Origin: Desulfallas thermosapovorans DSM 6562
GTDB lineage: Bacteria > Bacillota > Desulfotomaculia > Desulfotomaculales > Desulfallaceae
Length of the DNA: 64,000 nt
Assembly: GCF_008124625.1 (NCBI RefSeq)
Contig: NZ_VNHM01000001.1
Coordinates: 186,001 to 250,000, forward strand
Direction of reading: 5' to 3'
Part shown: in pieces, positions 19,979 through 29,610 of the stretch
Layout of the letters: every line of letters starts with the position of its first letter
Position numbering within the stretch: the first letter of the stretch is position 1
Made by a program: the position numbers and the translations under genes
Notes under the pieces: model-generated
What the model was told of the DNA's origin: nothing
Databases searched by the model: none
What the model saw: only the letters and a program-made list of their open reading frames with translations

Positions 19979-20833
19979 TTATTTCGGCATGGCAATCATG
20001 TCCTTGCCATCAAACCACTTTTTCGAGATCTCGGACAATGTGCCATCTTCCATCATTTCAATGAGCGTATTATCCAGTACCTCTTTCAAATCCTTATCTT
20101 CCTTCCGCAGACCAATGGCGTACATATCCTCTACCAGGGGCTCCTCTACGATTTTGTAAGTATCCGGCTTTTGATTGATATAATCCTCAGCCGTGGTCAC
20201 ATCAACCACCACCACGTCAACCCTTCCAAGGGACAGATCCTGGAAAGCCTCAGGATACTGGTTGTACTGCTTGAGGTTGCCCTCTGTAATAATACCCTCT
20301 TCCACCAATTTTTTGCAGGCTTCATAACCGGAACTACCGGCCTGGGTGCCTATTATTTTGCCCTGTAAATCATCTTTGGTGTTGATGTCGGTGTTTTCCT
20401 TCAGCACCGCCATGCCGATGCTGGCATTAACATACGGTATGGAAAAATCGATAACTTTTTTACGCTCATCGGTAATACTCATGCCGTTAATAACCACATC
20501 AAATTTCTTTGCGTTCAGTGCGCCTGTAACTCCGCTCCAATCGGTGGGAATCCACTCTAGAGTAATACCAAGGCGTTTTTCAAATTCTTTGCCCATGTCA
20601 ATATCAAATCCTACCAGGTTACCCTGTTCATCCCGGAAGCCCATGGGTCTAAAGGTATCATCCAATCCAACGGTCATAACGCCCTTTTCCTGGATCAATT
20701 CCCAACTGGTCTTTTCGGTGTCATTTGCAGCTTGTCCACCCGAGTTGTCCGCCGGCTCGCCGCCGCAACCCGCCACCACCAGCACCAGTCCCAGCACCAG
20801 AACCAGCAGCCATAGATACTTGATTCTACGCAA
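19979..20833 (-). CDS. polar amino-acid ABC transporter, substrate-binding lipoprotein
   Basis: Family 3 extracellular solute-binding protein. The 284-residue sequence has a lipoprotein signal: a positive start, a hydrophobic core and the lipobox VVAGC with Cys23 as the lipidated residue. The mature protein has the family blocks GVMTVGLDDTFRPMGFRDEQGNLVGFDIDM (near residues 49-78, in parts GFDIDMGKEF), VVINGMSITDERKK and GTQAGSSGYE. A TTG start with GGAGATG upstream. It is the first gene of its operon, transcribed from a promoter at 20874-20902. Confidence 0.94.
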   Translation of the reverse strand: MRRIKYLWLLVLVLGLVLVVAGCGGEPADNSGGQAANDTEKTSWELIQEKGVMTVGLDDTFRPMGFRDEQGNLVGFDIDMGKEFEKRLGITLEWIPTDWSGVTGALNAKKFDVVINGMSITDERKKVIDFSIPYVNASIGMAVLKENTDINTKDDLQGKIIGTQAGSSGYEACKKLVEEGIITEGNLKQYNQYPEAFQDLSLGRVDVVVVDVTTAEDYINQKPDTYKIVEEPLVEDMYAIGLRKEDKDLKEVLDNTLIEMMEDGTLSEISKKWFDGKDMIAMPK

Positions 20834-20873
20834 TTGTGTTCATCTCCTTCGACAAAATATAATCTTCCACAAT

Positions 20874-20902
20874 AGTTTAACCAACTAAAGAATTGAAGTC
20901 AA
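20874..20902 (-). promoter_or_regulatory. sigma-A promoter of amino-acid ABC operon
   Basis: On the minus strand TTGACT (20902-20897), a 17-base spacer and TAAACT (20879-20874) lie about 40 bases upstream of the TTG start of the binding-protein gene. Confidence 0.7.
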
Positions 20903-21129
20903 TACTCTAACAATGTTGGAAAATATTAAAAGTGTACTTTAGTATAGGAAGTAATATTAAAAGGATTGTTTAAAAGAATTTATTAAAACTTTAAAAAGTT
21001 AATTCTTTGACTGTTATTCACGCTAAAAAACTGCAATACCGGACAGAGTTCAAAATAAGCTGTCCGACAAATTCGTGCGAGATTTATAATCTCTGCGTTG
21101 GCCTGTTATTGTGGTGTTATTGCAGGTAC

Positions 21130-21178
21130 CAGGTGTTGAAAGGTTGAAAGATTTAATCTTTCAACCTTTCAACACCTG
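21130..21178. repeat. 24-bp perfect inverted repeat with tandem 8-mers in each arm
   Basis: Arms 21130-21153 and 21155-21178 are perfectly complementary around a single central base. Each arm contains two tandem copies of GTTGAAAG (or its complement CTTTCAAC). It lies downstream of spoVR. It could fold into a very stable hairpin in RNA of either strand, but no T-run follows in the spoVR direction. Confidence 0.85.
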
Positions 21179-21218
21179 CCATCAAAGCCTATTTTTCCCA
21201 AACAAACTCTAAACTATC

Positions 21219-22721
21219 TTAAATGAATTTTTTACTTGTTTTCTCACCGTTATAGGTAAACACAACCCTTTTACCATCCACCACTGTTTCAAGGTGCACC
21301 GCCCGCCCCCAAACCTTATATACATGGGGCAGTGTTCTTTCCAGGTAGTAAATATCCAAATCCGTTCCCTCATGTACATGCTTCAGGTAGATTTCCCCTC
21401 TCTTGCCGAAATCACCATCTTCCACCACAATATACGGAAAACCGCAATTGTAAAGGTTTGCTACCAATCCATCCCGCACGCTTTCCCATTCTTTATCAGT
21501 TACCTTCCAATCATAGCCTACCTTTTTATATAAATACAAGTCATATTCTTCAACTATGTCCCTAGTCAAATAATTGCGTATAAAGGATATATCATTTTCT
21601 GTTTCCCGAACCTCGAAGATTTTTTGTTTACCCTCACCGCCCGGGCGGTCGTACCGTTCTTTTTCTTCAGCGGTGGGATTATCCCACCTTTTCTCAATAT
21701 CTTCAAATATTTTTAGGCCCAAAAAATAAGGGTTAATATGGTACTTAGACGGTTGAATGACCCCAGCGTGGGTCTTGGCAAACTCCAACGCTTCATCCTC
21801 GTTTAAATCCATTTCCCGCATAATGCGCATATGCCAGTATGTGGCCCAACCCTCATTCATAATTTTAGTCTGCATCTGAGGCCAAAAATACAACATTTCT
21901 TCCCTTACAATGGATATAATATCCCTTTGCCATTCCTGTAAATCTCGCCCGTAATTCATCATAAAAAACAGTAGGTCCTTTTCAGGATGTTCAGGTATTT
22001 TTATTGCCTCTTCACCGGTTTCCTCGTATTTACCTTTGCATTCACGTTTATCCAGGTCCCACAGATCATCATAAGGGGTGGTCCGCCCGGAATCATTTTG
22101 CCCGCGGCCATCCTGGCGACATCCATCCTGGCAGCATTTACCCCCTGTACAGGAGTGTCCCTGACATGATTGTTCACTGGTTCTACGCCCGCTATGTTTG
22201 CCCCCGCCCGGGTTGATGTGGCGCTCGGGGTCTACATTTTGCTGCAATGAAATTACAGCATCCAAAAAACTTTCCACCTTATCCCGACCATATTTAAACT
22301 CATAGCTCCTGATACGATCAGCAGCCACGGACATACTTTCCACCATCTTTCTGGATGTCCGGCTAAAATAATAATTATTTTTAAAAAAATCACAGTGCGC
22401 CAGAACATGGGCAATAACCATTTTATTCTGTACCAGCGAATTACCCTCCAGCAAAAAAGCATAGCAGGGATCAGTGTTGATAACCATTTCATAAATACGG
22501 CTGAGGTTATAATCATATTGGGTTTTCATTTTGTGGTATGCCTTGCCGAATGTCCAGTGGGAAAAACGGGTGGGCATACCGTACGAGCCAAAGGAATAGA
22601 TAATATCCGCCGGGCATATTTCAAAGTACATGTTGTAAAAATCAAGGTTAAACTTTTTCGCAATGGTGGTTATTTCCTCAATAGACTTCTCCAGTACCTT
22701 AATCTCTTCCTGTGGATGCAA
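21219..22721 (-). CDS. spoVR: SpoVR family protein (stage V sporulation protein R)
   Basis: B. subtilis SpoVR is needed for normal spore cortex formation; its biochemical activity is unknown. The 500-residue protein shows family blocks ICPADIIYSFGSYGMPTRFSHW (in parts, YGMPTRFSHW), HVLAHCDFFKNN, NEGWATYWH and INPYFLGLKI. Between residues about 173 and 214 is a Gly-, Ser-, Gln- and Cys-rich insert with five cysteines that looks unlike the flanking family sequence. The TTG at 22721 has GGAGG eight bases upstream; the GTG at 22730 is too close. It is the last gene of prkA-yhbH-spoVR, 15 bases after yhbH. Confidence 0.93.
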   Translation of the reverse strand: MHPQEEIKVLEKSIEEITTIAKKFNLDFYNMYFEICPADIIYSFGSYGMPTRFSHWTFGKAYHKMKTQYDYNLSRIYEMVINTDPCYAFLLEGNSLVQNKMVIAHVLAHCDFFKNNYYFSRTSRKMVESMSVAADRIRSYEFKYGRDKVESFLDAVISLQQNVDPERHINPGGGKHSGRRTSEQSCQGHSCTGGKCCQDGCRQDGRGQNDSGRTTPYDDLWDLDKRECKGKYEETGEEAIKIPEHPEKDLLFFMMNYGRDLQEWQRDIISIVREEMLYFWPQMQTKIMNEGWATYWHMRIMREMDLNEDEALEFAKTHAGVIQPSKYHINPYFLGLKIFEDIEKRWDNPTAEEKERYDRPGGEGKQKIFEVRETENDISFIRNYLTRDIVEEYDLYLYKKVGYDWKVTDKEWESVRDGLVANLYNCGFPYIVVEDGDFGKRGEIYLKHVHEGTDLDIYYLERTLPHVYKVWGRAVHLETVVDGKRVVFTYNGEKTSKKFI

Positions 22722-22736
22722 AACCAACACCTCCCC

Positions 22737-23894
22737 CTACTGCACTTTGTTTTCCGGGTGGGGATTGAAAAAAGTTTTCAAAGCAGGATAAACATCGCCT
22801 TTACCCTTGATACCAATGCTGGTGAACTTAGGATCCACTATTTTTTTAAAGGCCGTGCGCAGCGTACTGGTATGGTAATACGGCCCTTCAATTTCTCCGT
22901 AACCGACCAGATTACACATTTCTACCAGCTCTTTGACATATTTGACGCATTTTTCATTATCGGAGGTCAAGTTATCTCCATCTGAAAAATGAAAGGCATA
23001 AATATTATAATCCTGGGGATTATACCGGCTATTTATTATTTCCAAGGCTAATTTATATACCGACGAGCAGCGGGTGCCCCCGCTGGCCCCCTTGGTGAAA
23101 AACTCCTCCTCTGTGGTTTCTTTGGCTTCCACATGGTGCGCCAAAAAGACTATTTGCACATTTTGATATTTAGTGCGCAAGAATCGTACCATCCAAAAGA
23201 AAAAACTACGGGCGATATATTTCTCATATGGCCCCATAGAACCCGAAGTGTCCATCATGGCCAGAACTACCGCATTACTTTCATATTTATGTGTGATATC
23301 CCAGGTTTTATAGCGTAAATCCTCTTTGGTTATCTTACCAAAACCCGGCTTGCCCTGTCTCGCATTTCGTTTAAGGGCCTCTAAAATGGTCCTTTTGCGG
23401 TCTATATTGCTGGATATGCCCTTTTTTCGAATATCTTTAAATTCAAAGGCTTCGGAGGCCAGCTCGGGTTTTTTCTTTTGCTGTAAATTAGGTAAACCCA
23501 GGTCTTCAAAAATTAACTGGGCTAATTCATCAATGGTGATTTCCGCTTCATAATAATCTACACCCGGTTCTTCTCCGGCACCTTTACCCTTGCCGGGTCC
23601 GGCAAAATGCTTCTGGTCGCTGCCCAACACATCCCCTTTTTTGGTATTACCCTGGCCTTGACCGCCATGTTTTTGTTTACCGGTATCAAAGCGAAAGTGG
23701 TATTCGTCCAGGGACCGGATGGGCACTTTAACTACCTTGCGGCCATCCGATAAAATAATACTTTCCTCACTAACCACATCCGCCAGATTTTTTTTGATGG
23801 CTTCTCTGACCTTTTCCCGGTGGCGTTCCCGGTCAATTTCACCCTTGCGGTGCAGCGACCAGTCTTCCCGGGAAACTGTATATTCACCTGACAT
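22737..23894 (-). CDS. yhbH: DUF444 family protein YhbH
   Basis: Sporulation- or stress-associated protein of unknown chemistry (DUF444; E. coli YeaH). The 385-residue sequence contains a von Willebrand A-like fold with a MIDAS-type motif, DTSGSMG near residue 218, and a second block [12 protein letters not shown]. These suggest divalent-metal binding. The N-terminal half is charged and has a Gly/Lys-rich linker ([17 protein letters not shown]). ATG with a GGTGGTG site. The position between prkA and spoVR matches the conserved yeaG-yeaH-ycgB arrangement, implying a kinase-VWA-SpoVR functional unit. Confidence 0.93.
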   Translation of the reverse strand: MSGEYTVSREDWSLHRKGEIDRERHREKVREAIKKNLADVVSEESIILSDGRKVVKVPIRSLDEYHFRFDTGKQKHGGQGQGNTKKGDVLGSDQKHFAGPGKGKGAGEEPGVDYYEAEITIDELAQLIFEDLGLPNLQQKKKPELASEAFEFKDIRKKGISSNIDRKRTILEALKRNARQGKPGFGKITKEDLRYKTWDITHKYESNAVVLAMMDTSGSMGPYEKYIARSFFFWMVRFLRTKYQNVQIVFLAHHVEAKETTEEEFFTKGASGGTRCSSVYKLALEIINSRYNPQDYNIYAFHFSDGDNLTSDNEKCVKYVKELVEMCNLVGYGEIEGPYYHTSTLRTAFKKIVDPKFTSIGIKGKGDVYPALKTFFNPHPENKVQ

Positions 23895-23907
23895 TTTTAA
23901 ACACCAC

Positions 23908-25806
23908 CTACCTGTTTAGCAAGCTGCCTACGTATTTTAACAATTCATTGGCACATATGCTGCAGTACCCGTATTCGTCAATTAATTTGGCACTAACTTC
24001 GTTTATACGTCTAAGCTGCTCCGCATCGGGTGTCTTGGTGGAGGTAGTTATTTTTACCACATCCTTTAAATCGGCAAACAATTTTTTCTCCACAGCTTCC
24101 CTTAATCTTTCATGGGATTTGTAATCGAAACGCTTGCCTTTACGGGCATAACTAGACAGCCTGATTAAAATTTCTTCGCGGAAACTTTTTTTGGCACTTT
24201 CCGAAACGCCAATTTGTTCTTCTATAGAACGCATTAATTTCTCATCAGGATCAATTTCTTCGTCAGTGATGGGATCCTTTATTTTCACACCGTTACAATA
24301 CGCCTCCACGTTATCCAAATAATTGTCAAACAACACCCGGGCCGATTCTTCATAAGAATAAACAAATGCTTTTTGAACCTCTTTTTTAGCCAGTTCATCA
24401 TATTCCTTGCGGGCCACCGATATAAAGTTTAATAAACGTTCCTTTTCCTCCTTGGAAATAGAAGGATGCTGGTCAAGTCCATCCTTTAATGCCCGCAGTA
24501 CATCCAGCGGGTTGATACAGCGGGTGGAGGTGCGAATTAATGCCGAGCTGAGACGGTTGATTACATAACGCGGGTCCACTCCGCTCATACCTTCATCGGT
24601 ATGTTCATTTTGCAATTCAGTTAAATCCTTTTGTTTGAAACCCTCCACATCTTCACCGTCATACAGCTTCATTTTTTTAACCAAATCCATGCCCTGCTTT
24701 TTGCTTTCCTTTAACCGGCTGAGCACCGAGAAAATACTGGCCACCTTTAATGCGTGGGGCGCAATGTGAATATCCTTAAGATCACTTTGTTTTATCAATT
24801 TGTCATAAATTTTGACCTCTTCACTGACTTTTAAGTTATAGGGTATCTTCATCACTATAATTCTGGACTGTAGCGCCTCATTTTTCTTATTACTGATAAA
24901 GGCCTTATACTCGTTTTCGTTGGTATGTGCTACAATCATTTCATCGGCATAAATTAGAGCAAAGCGCCCCGCCTTGAAATTGCCCTCCTGGGAAAGGCTG
25001 AGCAAATTCCAGAGAAATTTCTCGTCACACTTCAACATTTCTTGAAACTCCATGATCCCCCGGTTGGCTATATTCAATTCCCCGTCAAACCGGTAGGCCC
25101 GGGGGTCGGATTCGGAACCATATTCACCGATGGTGCTGAAGTCAATGCTGCCCGTGAGATCAGCGATATCCTGGGATTTGGGGTCGGATGGAGTGAATGT
25201 GCCTATACCCACACGGTGGTCTTCAGAAAGTATAATCCTTTCCACTAATACGTTTTCTATATTACCGCCGTATTCTGTTTCCAACATCATCCGGCAAGAG
25301 GGACATAACTCCCCTTCAATATAAATCCCATACTCTTTTTCAAAATCAGCCCGTAATTCTCTGGGTATAAGGTGTAGCGGTTCCTCGTGCATGGGGCAGT
25401 TTTTGATGGCGTAAACTGCACCGCAGTCTGTCTTGCTGTACTGTTCCAAACCCCTTTTCAACATGGCCACCAAAGTGGATTTACCGCCGCTCACCGGTCC
25501 CATTAACAGTAAAATACGTTTACGCACATCAAGGCGCCGGGCTGCAGGATGAAAATACTCCTCCACCAGTTTTTCCAACGTGTTATCAAGCCCGAAAATT
25601 TCCTGGCTGAAAAACTTGTAACGTTTACCGCCATATTCCAACTCTTCAACTCCAGCGTCGCGTATCATGTGGTATATTCTGGCATGTGCCAGTTGGCATA
25701 CCGCGGGATTTTCTTTAACAACCTCCAGATAATCGTAAAATGTACCTTCCCATTTATACTGTTTTTCCAAAGAGCGGAATTCTTCCAATCTCTTAACAAA
25801 ATTCAC
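23908..25806 (-). CDS. prkA: PrkA family serine protein kinase/AAA+ protein
   Basis: PrkA is a sporulation-linked AAA+ protein with reported Ser kinase activity. The 632-residue protein has the N-terminal PrkA AAA domain with Walker [10 protein letters not shown] at residues 103-111, conserved Cys/His pairs (CPMHEEPLH and CPSCRMM), [14 protein letters not shown], and the AHTNENEY sensor-like block. The C-terminal PrkA kinase-like domain follows. GTG start behind GGGGAG. It is first in the prkA-yhbH-spoVR operon, with a candidate sporulation-type promoter near 25910-25938. Confidence 0.94.
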   Translation of the reverse strand: MNFVKRLEEFRSLEKQYKWEGTFYDYLEVVKENPAVCQLAHARIYHMIRDAGVEELEYGGKRYKFFSQEIFGLDNTLEKLVEEYFHPAARRLDVRKRILLLMGPVSGGKSTLVAMLKRGLEQYSKTDCGAVYAIKNCPMHEEPLHLIPRELRADFEKEYGIYIEGELCPSCRMMLETEYGGNIENVLVERIILSEDHRVGIGTFTPSDPKSQDIADLTGSIDFSTIGEYGSESDPRAYRFDGELNIANRGIMEFQEMLKCDEKFLWNLLSLSQEGNFKAGRFALIYADEMIVAHTNENEYKAFISNKKNEALQSRIIVMKIPYNLKVSEEVKIYDKLIKQSDLKDIHIAPHALKVASIFSVLSRLKESKKQGMDLVKKMKLYDGEDVEGFKQKDLTELQNEHTDEGMSGVDPRYVINRLSSALIRTSTRCINPLDVLRALKDGLDQHPSISKEEKERLLNFISVARKEYDELAKKEVQKAFVYSYEESARVLFDNYLDNVEAYCNGVKIKDPITDEEIDPDEKLMRSIEEQIGVSESAKKSFREEILIRLSSYARKGKRFDYKSHERLREAVEKKLFADLKDVVKITTSTKTPDAEQLRRINEVSAKLIDEYGYCSICANELLKYVGSLLNR

Positions 25807-25909
25807 CTTTTCACACTCCCCTACTGCTAATATTAATTATTGGACCGGGCCCTCAACTATCATATGGTTATGCAACCAACTACTCCACATCAAACAAACA
25901 AGTACTATA

Positions 25910-25938
25910 TTTATATGCAGGAATGTTAAAATGAGTAT
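25910..25938 (-). promoter_or_regulatory. candidate sigma-E-type promoter of prkA operon
   Basis: On the minus strand ATA (25938-25936), 18 bases and CATATAAA (25917-25910) resemble the mother-cell sigma-E pattern. B. subtilis prkA and spoVR are known sigma-E targets. The match is short, so the call is tentative. Confidence 0.35.
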
Positions 25939-26061
25939 CCGGCTGAAGTGTCATAAAGGCCCACTGCTGCCTGAAATCGACAACTGGCAGTATTTTTTAC
26001 TGTTATTCGGATGTTTATATTTTTTTTGGCAGCAACTTTCAAATTGCTAGTACAAAAAGAA

Positions 26062-26113
26062 TGTAAAAAAACAGGGGAGGAAAAAGGCATTGCACAATAC
26101 CTCTTTCCTCCCC
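26062..26113 (-). terminator. intrinsic terminator after the 40-aa ORF
   Basis: On the minus strand a 10-bp stem (26113-26104 with 26083-26074) is followed by TGTTTTTTT. The other strand also carries a T-poor, A-rich tail, so it mainly serves the minus-strand gene at 26192. Confidence 0.8.
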
Positions 26114-26191
26114 ATAAAAAAACCGGTAGGTTTGTTTTACAAGTATTCCAAACCTGTACCGGGTTCTTCCAAATAAACAATATACAAGCTT

Positions 26192-26314
26192 TCAATTGGC
26201 AAGCTTAACCACGATAAAGTTTTTTTCCGGTTCCCATAACTCCTGCAGTTCTTGTTCGTTAACAAACCGGTAAAATACTTCCTTTCCTTCTGTCCAGGTC
26301 GCCAAGTAGGTCAT
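26192..26314 (-). CDS. small hypothetical protein, 40 aa
   Basis: I do not recognise it. It starts MTYLATWTEGKEVFYRFVNE and ends NFIVVKLAN. It is acidic, has two Trp, and no membrane segment or Cys. The ATG follows GGAGGTGAGGGC, one of the best ribosome sites in the window, and a terminator follows the stop by about 80 bases. Together these argue for a real gene. A longer frame to 26392 has no ribosome site. It is 89 bp after gatD. Confidence 0.65.
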   Translation of the reverse strand: MTYLATWTEGKEVFYRFVNEQELQELWEPEKNFIVVKLAN

Positions 26315-26402
26315 GCCCTCACCTCCAGGGCCGCATATTGTATACAAAATTCTTATTAACATTATTTTAACAAAACGCAAGCCTGCCGGCAACCTTTTAT
26401 TC

Positions 26403-27125
26403 CTAACCTAATAATCTTTTTACCATTGCCTCATTGGCCATGTTTTCTATACTGTCATCTAACTTGGCCAGTGTAAAATCTTTTCCTTTCCTTTCCAGGG
26501 CCAGAGAAATTAAATGGTCAGTCAACATCGGGTTTTTGGGCAACAGGGGGCCGTGCAAATAAGAACAGAAAACGTTTTTGTAACGGGCTCCTTCCAAACC
26601 GTCCCGCCCGTTATTGCCCTGGCCATATAAAACCCTACCCAAAGGTCTAAGGCCGTTTAAATAAGTTTTACCGCCGTGGTTTTCAAAACCCACCAGTTTG
26701 GTTTTCTTGCCCGCCAGTTCAGCCTCCAGTACTACATTACCGATCAGTCTGTTATCACCGGCCTCAGTATAAAAGTCTAGCATACCCAACCCGGAAATTT
26801 CCCGGCCTTCGGGTGTACGATAATAACGTCCCAATAACTGGTAGCCACCGCAAATGGCCAGCACCACCAAACCGTTGTCCACAGCCTCGCGCAAAGCACC
26901 GACACGGGTTTTCAGGTCTGCAGCCATTAATGCCTGCTCCCGGTCCGAGCCACCACCGATGAATAAAAAGTCGTAATCGGCAAAGTTCAACGGTTCACCC
27001 AGGTTAACCTCCTTCACCTGTACCGGTATTCCCCGCCAGGCGCAGCGGCGAACAAAAGCCAGAACATTGCCGCGGTCGCCGTATAAATTAAGCAAATCAG
27101 GATACAGATGGCACACGGTCAGCAT
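26403..27125 (-). CDS. gatD: lipid II isoglutaminyl synthase, glutamine amidotransferase subunit GatD
   Basis: Class I glutamine amidotransferase of the CobB/CobQ type that, with MurT, amidates the alpha-carboxyl of D-Glu in lipid II. The 240-residue protein has the nucleophile Cys92 in LAICGGYQLLG and the catalytic His191 in SYLHGPLLPKNP. The N-terminus CHLYPDLLNLYGDRGN is typical of GatD. Its start lies inside the end of murT with a 29-bp overlap, so the two subunits are translationally coupled. Confidence 0.93.
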   Translation of the reverse strand: MLTVCHLYPDLLNLYGDRGNVLAFVRRCAWRGIPVQVKEVNLGEPLNFADYDFLFIGGGSDREQALMAADLKTRVGALREAVDNGLVVLAICGGYQLLGRYYRTPEGREISGLGMLDFYTEAGDNRLIGNVVLEAELAGKKTKLVGFENHGGKTYLNGLRPLGRVLYGQGNNGRDGLEGARYKNVFCSYLHGPLLPKNPMLTDHLISLALERKGKDFTLAKLDDSIENMANEAMVKRLLG

Positions 27126-28512
27126 GGCTACTCACCCTTTCGGCCCTTTGACCCAAAATTTTCTCCACCGGCCACAGTGCTGTATAAGTGACCAGCATGC
27201 CCACCGCCGCACCTTCTTCGTGCAAAGCCATATCCACGGCCCGCCGGTAATCTTTTTCCACTGTCATCAGCGCAGGCGGCACACCGGCGTATTTCAAACG
27301 CAAAGCCATCTCCTCAGCCCGCTGGCCGGAACAAATAAACCGGTTAAACTGCTCCAAATGCTTTACCAGCACTTCAAAATCAACATCCCAGAGCCAGGAT
27401 ATATCCCGGCCGTCGGCATCATTATCGTTAATGGCGATCATAACATCCTGCCTTACCCTCTGGGATAACAAACCTGTTAGAGCCTGGTTGAACCCGGTGG
27501 GGTTTTTAACCAGGGTCAAGGTGACCGGCTTTTGGTCATAATAAAATAACTCCATACGACCTGTGGCCGGAGTATATTTTGCCAAGCTGTCGAGAGCTTT
27601 TTCCGGTGCCACCCCCAGTGACAAAGCCGTGGTAAAGGCACCCAGCCCGTTATAGATATTGTAGATACCTTGAACCGGTAGGGATACCGGCCATATGCCC
27701 TTGTTTGACCCGTTACCACGGACGATGGCCCTGGTTCCGGTTGTATCGATGTTGACGTTTATCGCTTCCATGTCTGGCAGCGGCCGGGCAAATCCGCATT
27801 GCGGGCACCTAAAGTCGCCTAACTGGCTGTATAAATAAACGCTATAAACAAGCGTGTCACCGCAAAATGGACAGAATTTGGCCTCCCGGCTGTAAGCTGC
27901 CGCACCGGCCAATACGGCATCGGGGCGCACCCCGTAGAACAAAGCAGATTTACCCGTCTCCCGGGCCAGGCGGGCCACCAGTGGATCGTCCGCATTTAAA
28001 ACCAATACAGTACCCCCGGGTAGTTTCTTTAAGGCGTCTTGTACTTTGCAAATAGTAGTATCCAGTTCCCCATAGCGATCCAACTGGTCCCGAAAGAAAT
28101 TAGTAACAATCACCCGGTCAGGCTTAATCCACCGCGTCACCACCGGGAAAGAAGCCTCGTCAACTTCCAGAACGGCATAATCGCAATTCAAACGGGCCGT
28201 CAGAGTACCGGACTTAATAAATGCAGCTGCCACTCCGGTTATTAAGTTAGCCCCTTCACGATTGGATACTACCCGCAGTCCGGCGTGTTCCAGGATATCG
28301 GCCAGCATATTACTGGTGGTGGTTTTTCCGTTGGTACCGGTGGTCATAATTACACCCCTGCGGGGCTGGCCCCGGTAATGCTTCAATAAACCGGGATAAA
28401 TACGCAATGCCAGCATGCCGGGGAGGGACGAACCGCGCCCCCGTCCTGTCAGCCGGCTCAAGTACATAGCCAGTTTAGCCGCCGCCAAAGCCAAAATTAA
28501 CCGTACAATCAT
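27097..28512 (-). CDS. murT: lipid II isoglutaminyl synthase, Mur ligase-like subunit MurT
   Basis: ATP-dependent amide-forming subunit of MurT-GatD. The 471-residue protein has an N-terminal hydrophobic stretch (LILALAAAKLAMYL), then the Mur ligase P-loop TGTNGKTTT at residues 58-66. A zinc ribbon follows (CPFCGD and CPQCGF, about residues 214-241), a hallmark of MurT absent from canonical Mur ligases. The central ligase domain and the C-terminal DUF1727 region complete it. Without MurC-MurF neighbours, pairing with gatD decides the function. Confidence 0.93.
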   Translation of the reverse strand: MIVRLILALAAAKLAMYLSRLTGRGRGSSLPGMLALRIYPGLLKHYRGQPRRGVIMTTGTNGKTTTSNMLADILEHAGLRVVSNREGANLITGVAAAFIKSGTLTARLNCDYAVLEVDEASFPVVTRWIKPDRVIVTNFFRDQLDRYGELDTTICKVQDALKKLPGGTVLVLNADDPLVARLARETGKSALFYGVRPDAVLAGAAAYSREAKFCPFCGDTLVYSVYLYSQLGDFRCPQCGFARPLPDMEAINVNIDTTGTRAIVRGNGSNKGIWPVSLPVQGIYNIYNGLGAFTTALSLGVAPEKALDSLAKYTPATGRMELFYYDQKPVTLTLVKNPTGFNQALTGLLSQRVRQDVMIAINDNDADGRDISWLWDVDFEVLVKHLEQFNRFICSGQRAEEMALRLKYAGVPPALMTVEKDYRRAVDMALHEEGAAVGMLVTYTALWPVEKILGQRAERVSSHADRVPSVS

Positions 28513-28549
28513 ACTTTACCTCATAAATAAATATTTGTATTTGTGTTAA

Positions 28550-29500
28550 CTACACATTACTGTAGTAATTTACCCCCTGTTTCGGAGAACAGTTGATCTG
28601 GCCCTTTTCCACCAGTAAATCCAGGTGAGCCACCACTTCCGACAGTCCCAGGAATATATCCCACCCCTTCAGATCCGGATACATGGCCCTGCTTATTTGA
28701 AAAGCATTTAGTTCCCCCGCCTGCAGCTTATCTTTAATGCGCGTAAATTGAGACTGGTGGTGCCTGCGTCCCACGTTAATGACACTGTTGTAATCATTAA
28801 AGGTACCGCCGTGGCCGGGAAACACCATAGTTACATTCAGCTTTTCCAGCTCATCCAGCCCGGATAAGTATTGCCTCAATGACGGCAAACGCCTGCCCGG
28901 TTTTTCCCGGTCCGGCTCCATCAGCGGGTTGGGCGTAATATGAGGTAGCAAAAAGTCCCCCGAGAAAAAAAACTTTTGGTCTGGATCATACAAGCACAGA
29001 TGCCCGGGGCTATGTCCGGGGAAATGCATAATTTTGAGCTCGCCCCTGTCAAAGGTTATACTTTCCCCCCCGCTCATTTGCCTGGTACGCAAACCCCGGA
29101 CCGAGGGATGAGGCAGCTTGTCCTTTATATCCTCTACTTCCCGCAGTACGTCGGCCGGAACACCGGTTTCCACTACAAAGGGTAGCCATTCCTTATAATA
29201 ATCCGGTTTTAAAATTAACTTGTCTTCCTCCAAATGATGAATTAAAACATCCGCGTCGGCGGCACCGGCAATTTGTGCCATCAAGCCGCAATGATCGGGA
29301 TGGGCATGGGTAATCACAATTCTTTTAATATCCTCAATCCGGCAGTCCAAAGATGCCAGCATCTCGCGTAAAAACTTACCGGCCTGCGGCGTATCGGGGC
29401 CGGGATCAATTATAGTTACCGGATCATTTTTAATTAAATACGCATTTACCGGCCCCACTGGATAAGGCGTGGGAATAACCAGTTGATATACAGGCAGCAA
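28550..29500 (-). CDS. metallo-beta-lactamase-fold hydrolase
   Basis: A 316-residue MBL-fold enzyme with the metal-binding set HAHPDHCG, HSPGH and the downstream FPGHGG. Asp in VTIIDPGPDTP is also typical. The C-terminal region, with QISRAMYPDLKG and HLDLLVEKGQI, looks like the winged-helix tail of the glyoxalase II/LACTB2-like subgroup. Substrate unknown. The TTG at 29500 has GGAGG ten bases upstream; the frame extends to 29614, but that stretch spans the glutaredoxin terminator. Confidence 0.85.
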   Translation of the reverse strand: MLPVYQLVIPTPYPVGPVNAYLIKNDPVTIIDPGPDTPQAGKFLREMLASLDCRIEDIKRIVITHAHPDHCGLMAQIAGAADADVLIHHLEEDKLILKPDYYKEWLPFVVETGVPADVLREVEDIKDKLPHPSVRGLRTRQMSGGESITFDRGELKIMHFPGHSPGHLCLYDPDQKFFFSGDFLLPHITPNPLMEPDREKPGRRLPSLRQYLSGLDELEKLNVTMVFPGHGGTFNDYNSVINVGRRHHQSQFTRIKDKLQAGELNAFQISRAMYPDLKGWDIFLGLSEVVAHLDLLVEKGQINCSPKQGVNYYSNV

Positions 29501-29550
29501 TATTTTCGCACCTCCAATTTTAAAGTATATCACTCGTTCCAATGCAAAAC

Positions 29551-29574
29551 AATAAACCACGCCATACGGCGTGG
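29551..29574 (-). terminator. intrinsic terminator after the glutaredoxin-like gene
   Basis: On the minus strand CCACGCC, a GTAT loop and GGCGTGG are followed by TTTATTGTTTTG, 37 bases after the stop codon of the 71-aa gene. Confidence 0.7.
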
Positions 29575-29610
29575 CATTTAAGCCCGGCAACACCGGGACG
29601 GTTAAATCCC

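Larger units (their letters stand above)
20834..21218. other. 385-base non-coding region between spoVR and the ABC operon
   Basis: Contains, from low to high coordinate, the ribosome site and promoter of the binding-protein gene, then A/T-rich DNA, then the large inverted repeat at 21130-21178 that lies about 40 bases after the spoVR stop. I see no protein-coding frame with a ribosome site. Confidence 0.6.
25807..26191. other. 385-base non-coding region upstream of prkA
   Basis: Holds the prkA leader, a candidate sporulation promoter (25910-25938), and the terminator at 26066-26113 for the small gene to its right. An 89-codon frame runs through the terminator and lacks a ribosome site, so I do not call it. 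Confidence 0.55.

Noticed and set aside
22395-22985. 196-codon plus-strand frame opposite spoVR/yhbH
   Set aside because: It is antisense to two genes with strong family motifs and has no ribosome site.
25926-26195. 89-codon minus-strand frame upstream of prkA
   Set aside because: It runs through the terminator at 26062-26113, has no ribosome site, and its composition (Cys, Trp, Phe-rich) is not protein-like.
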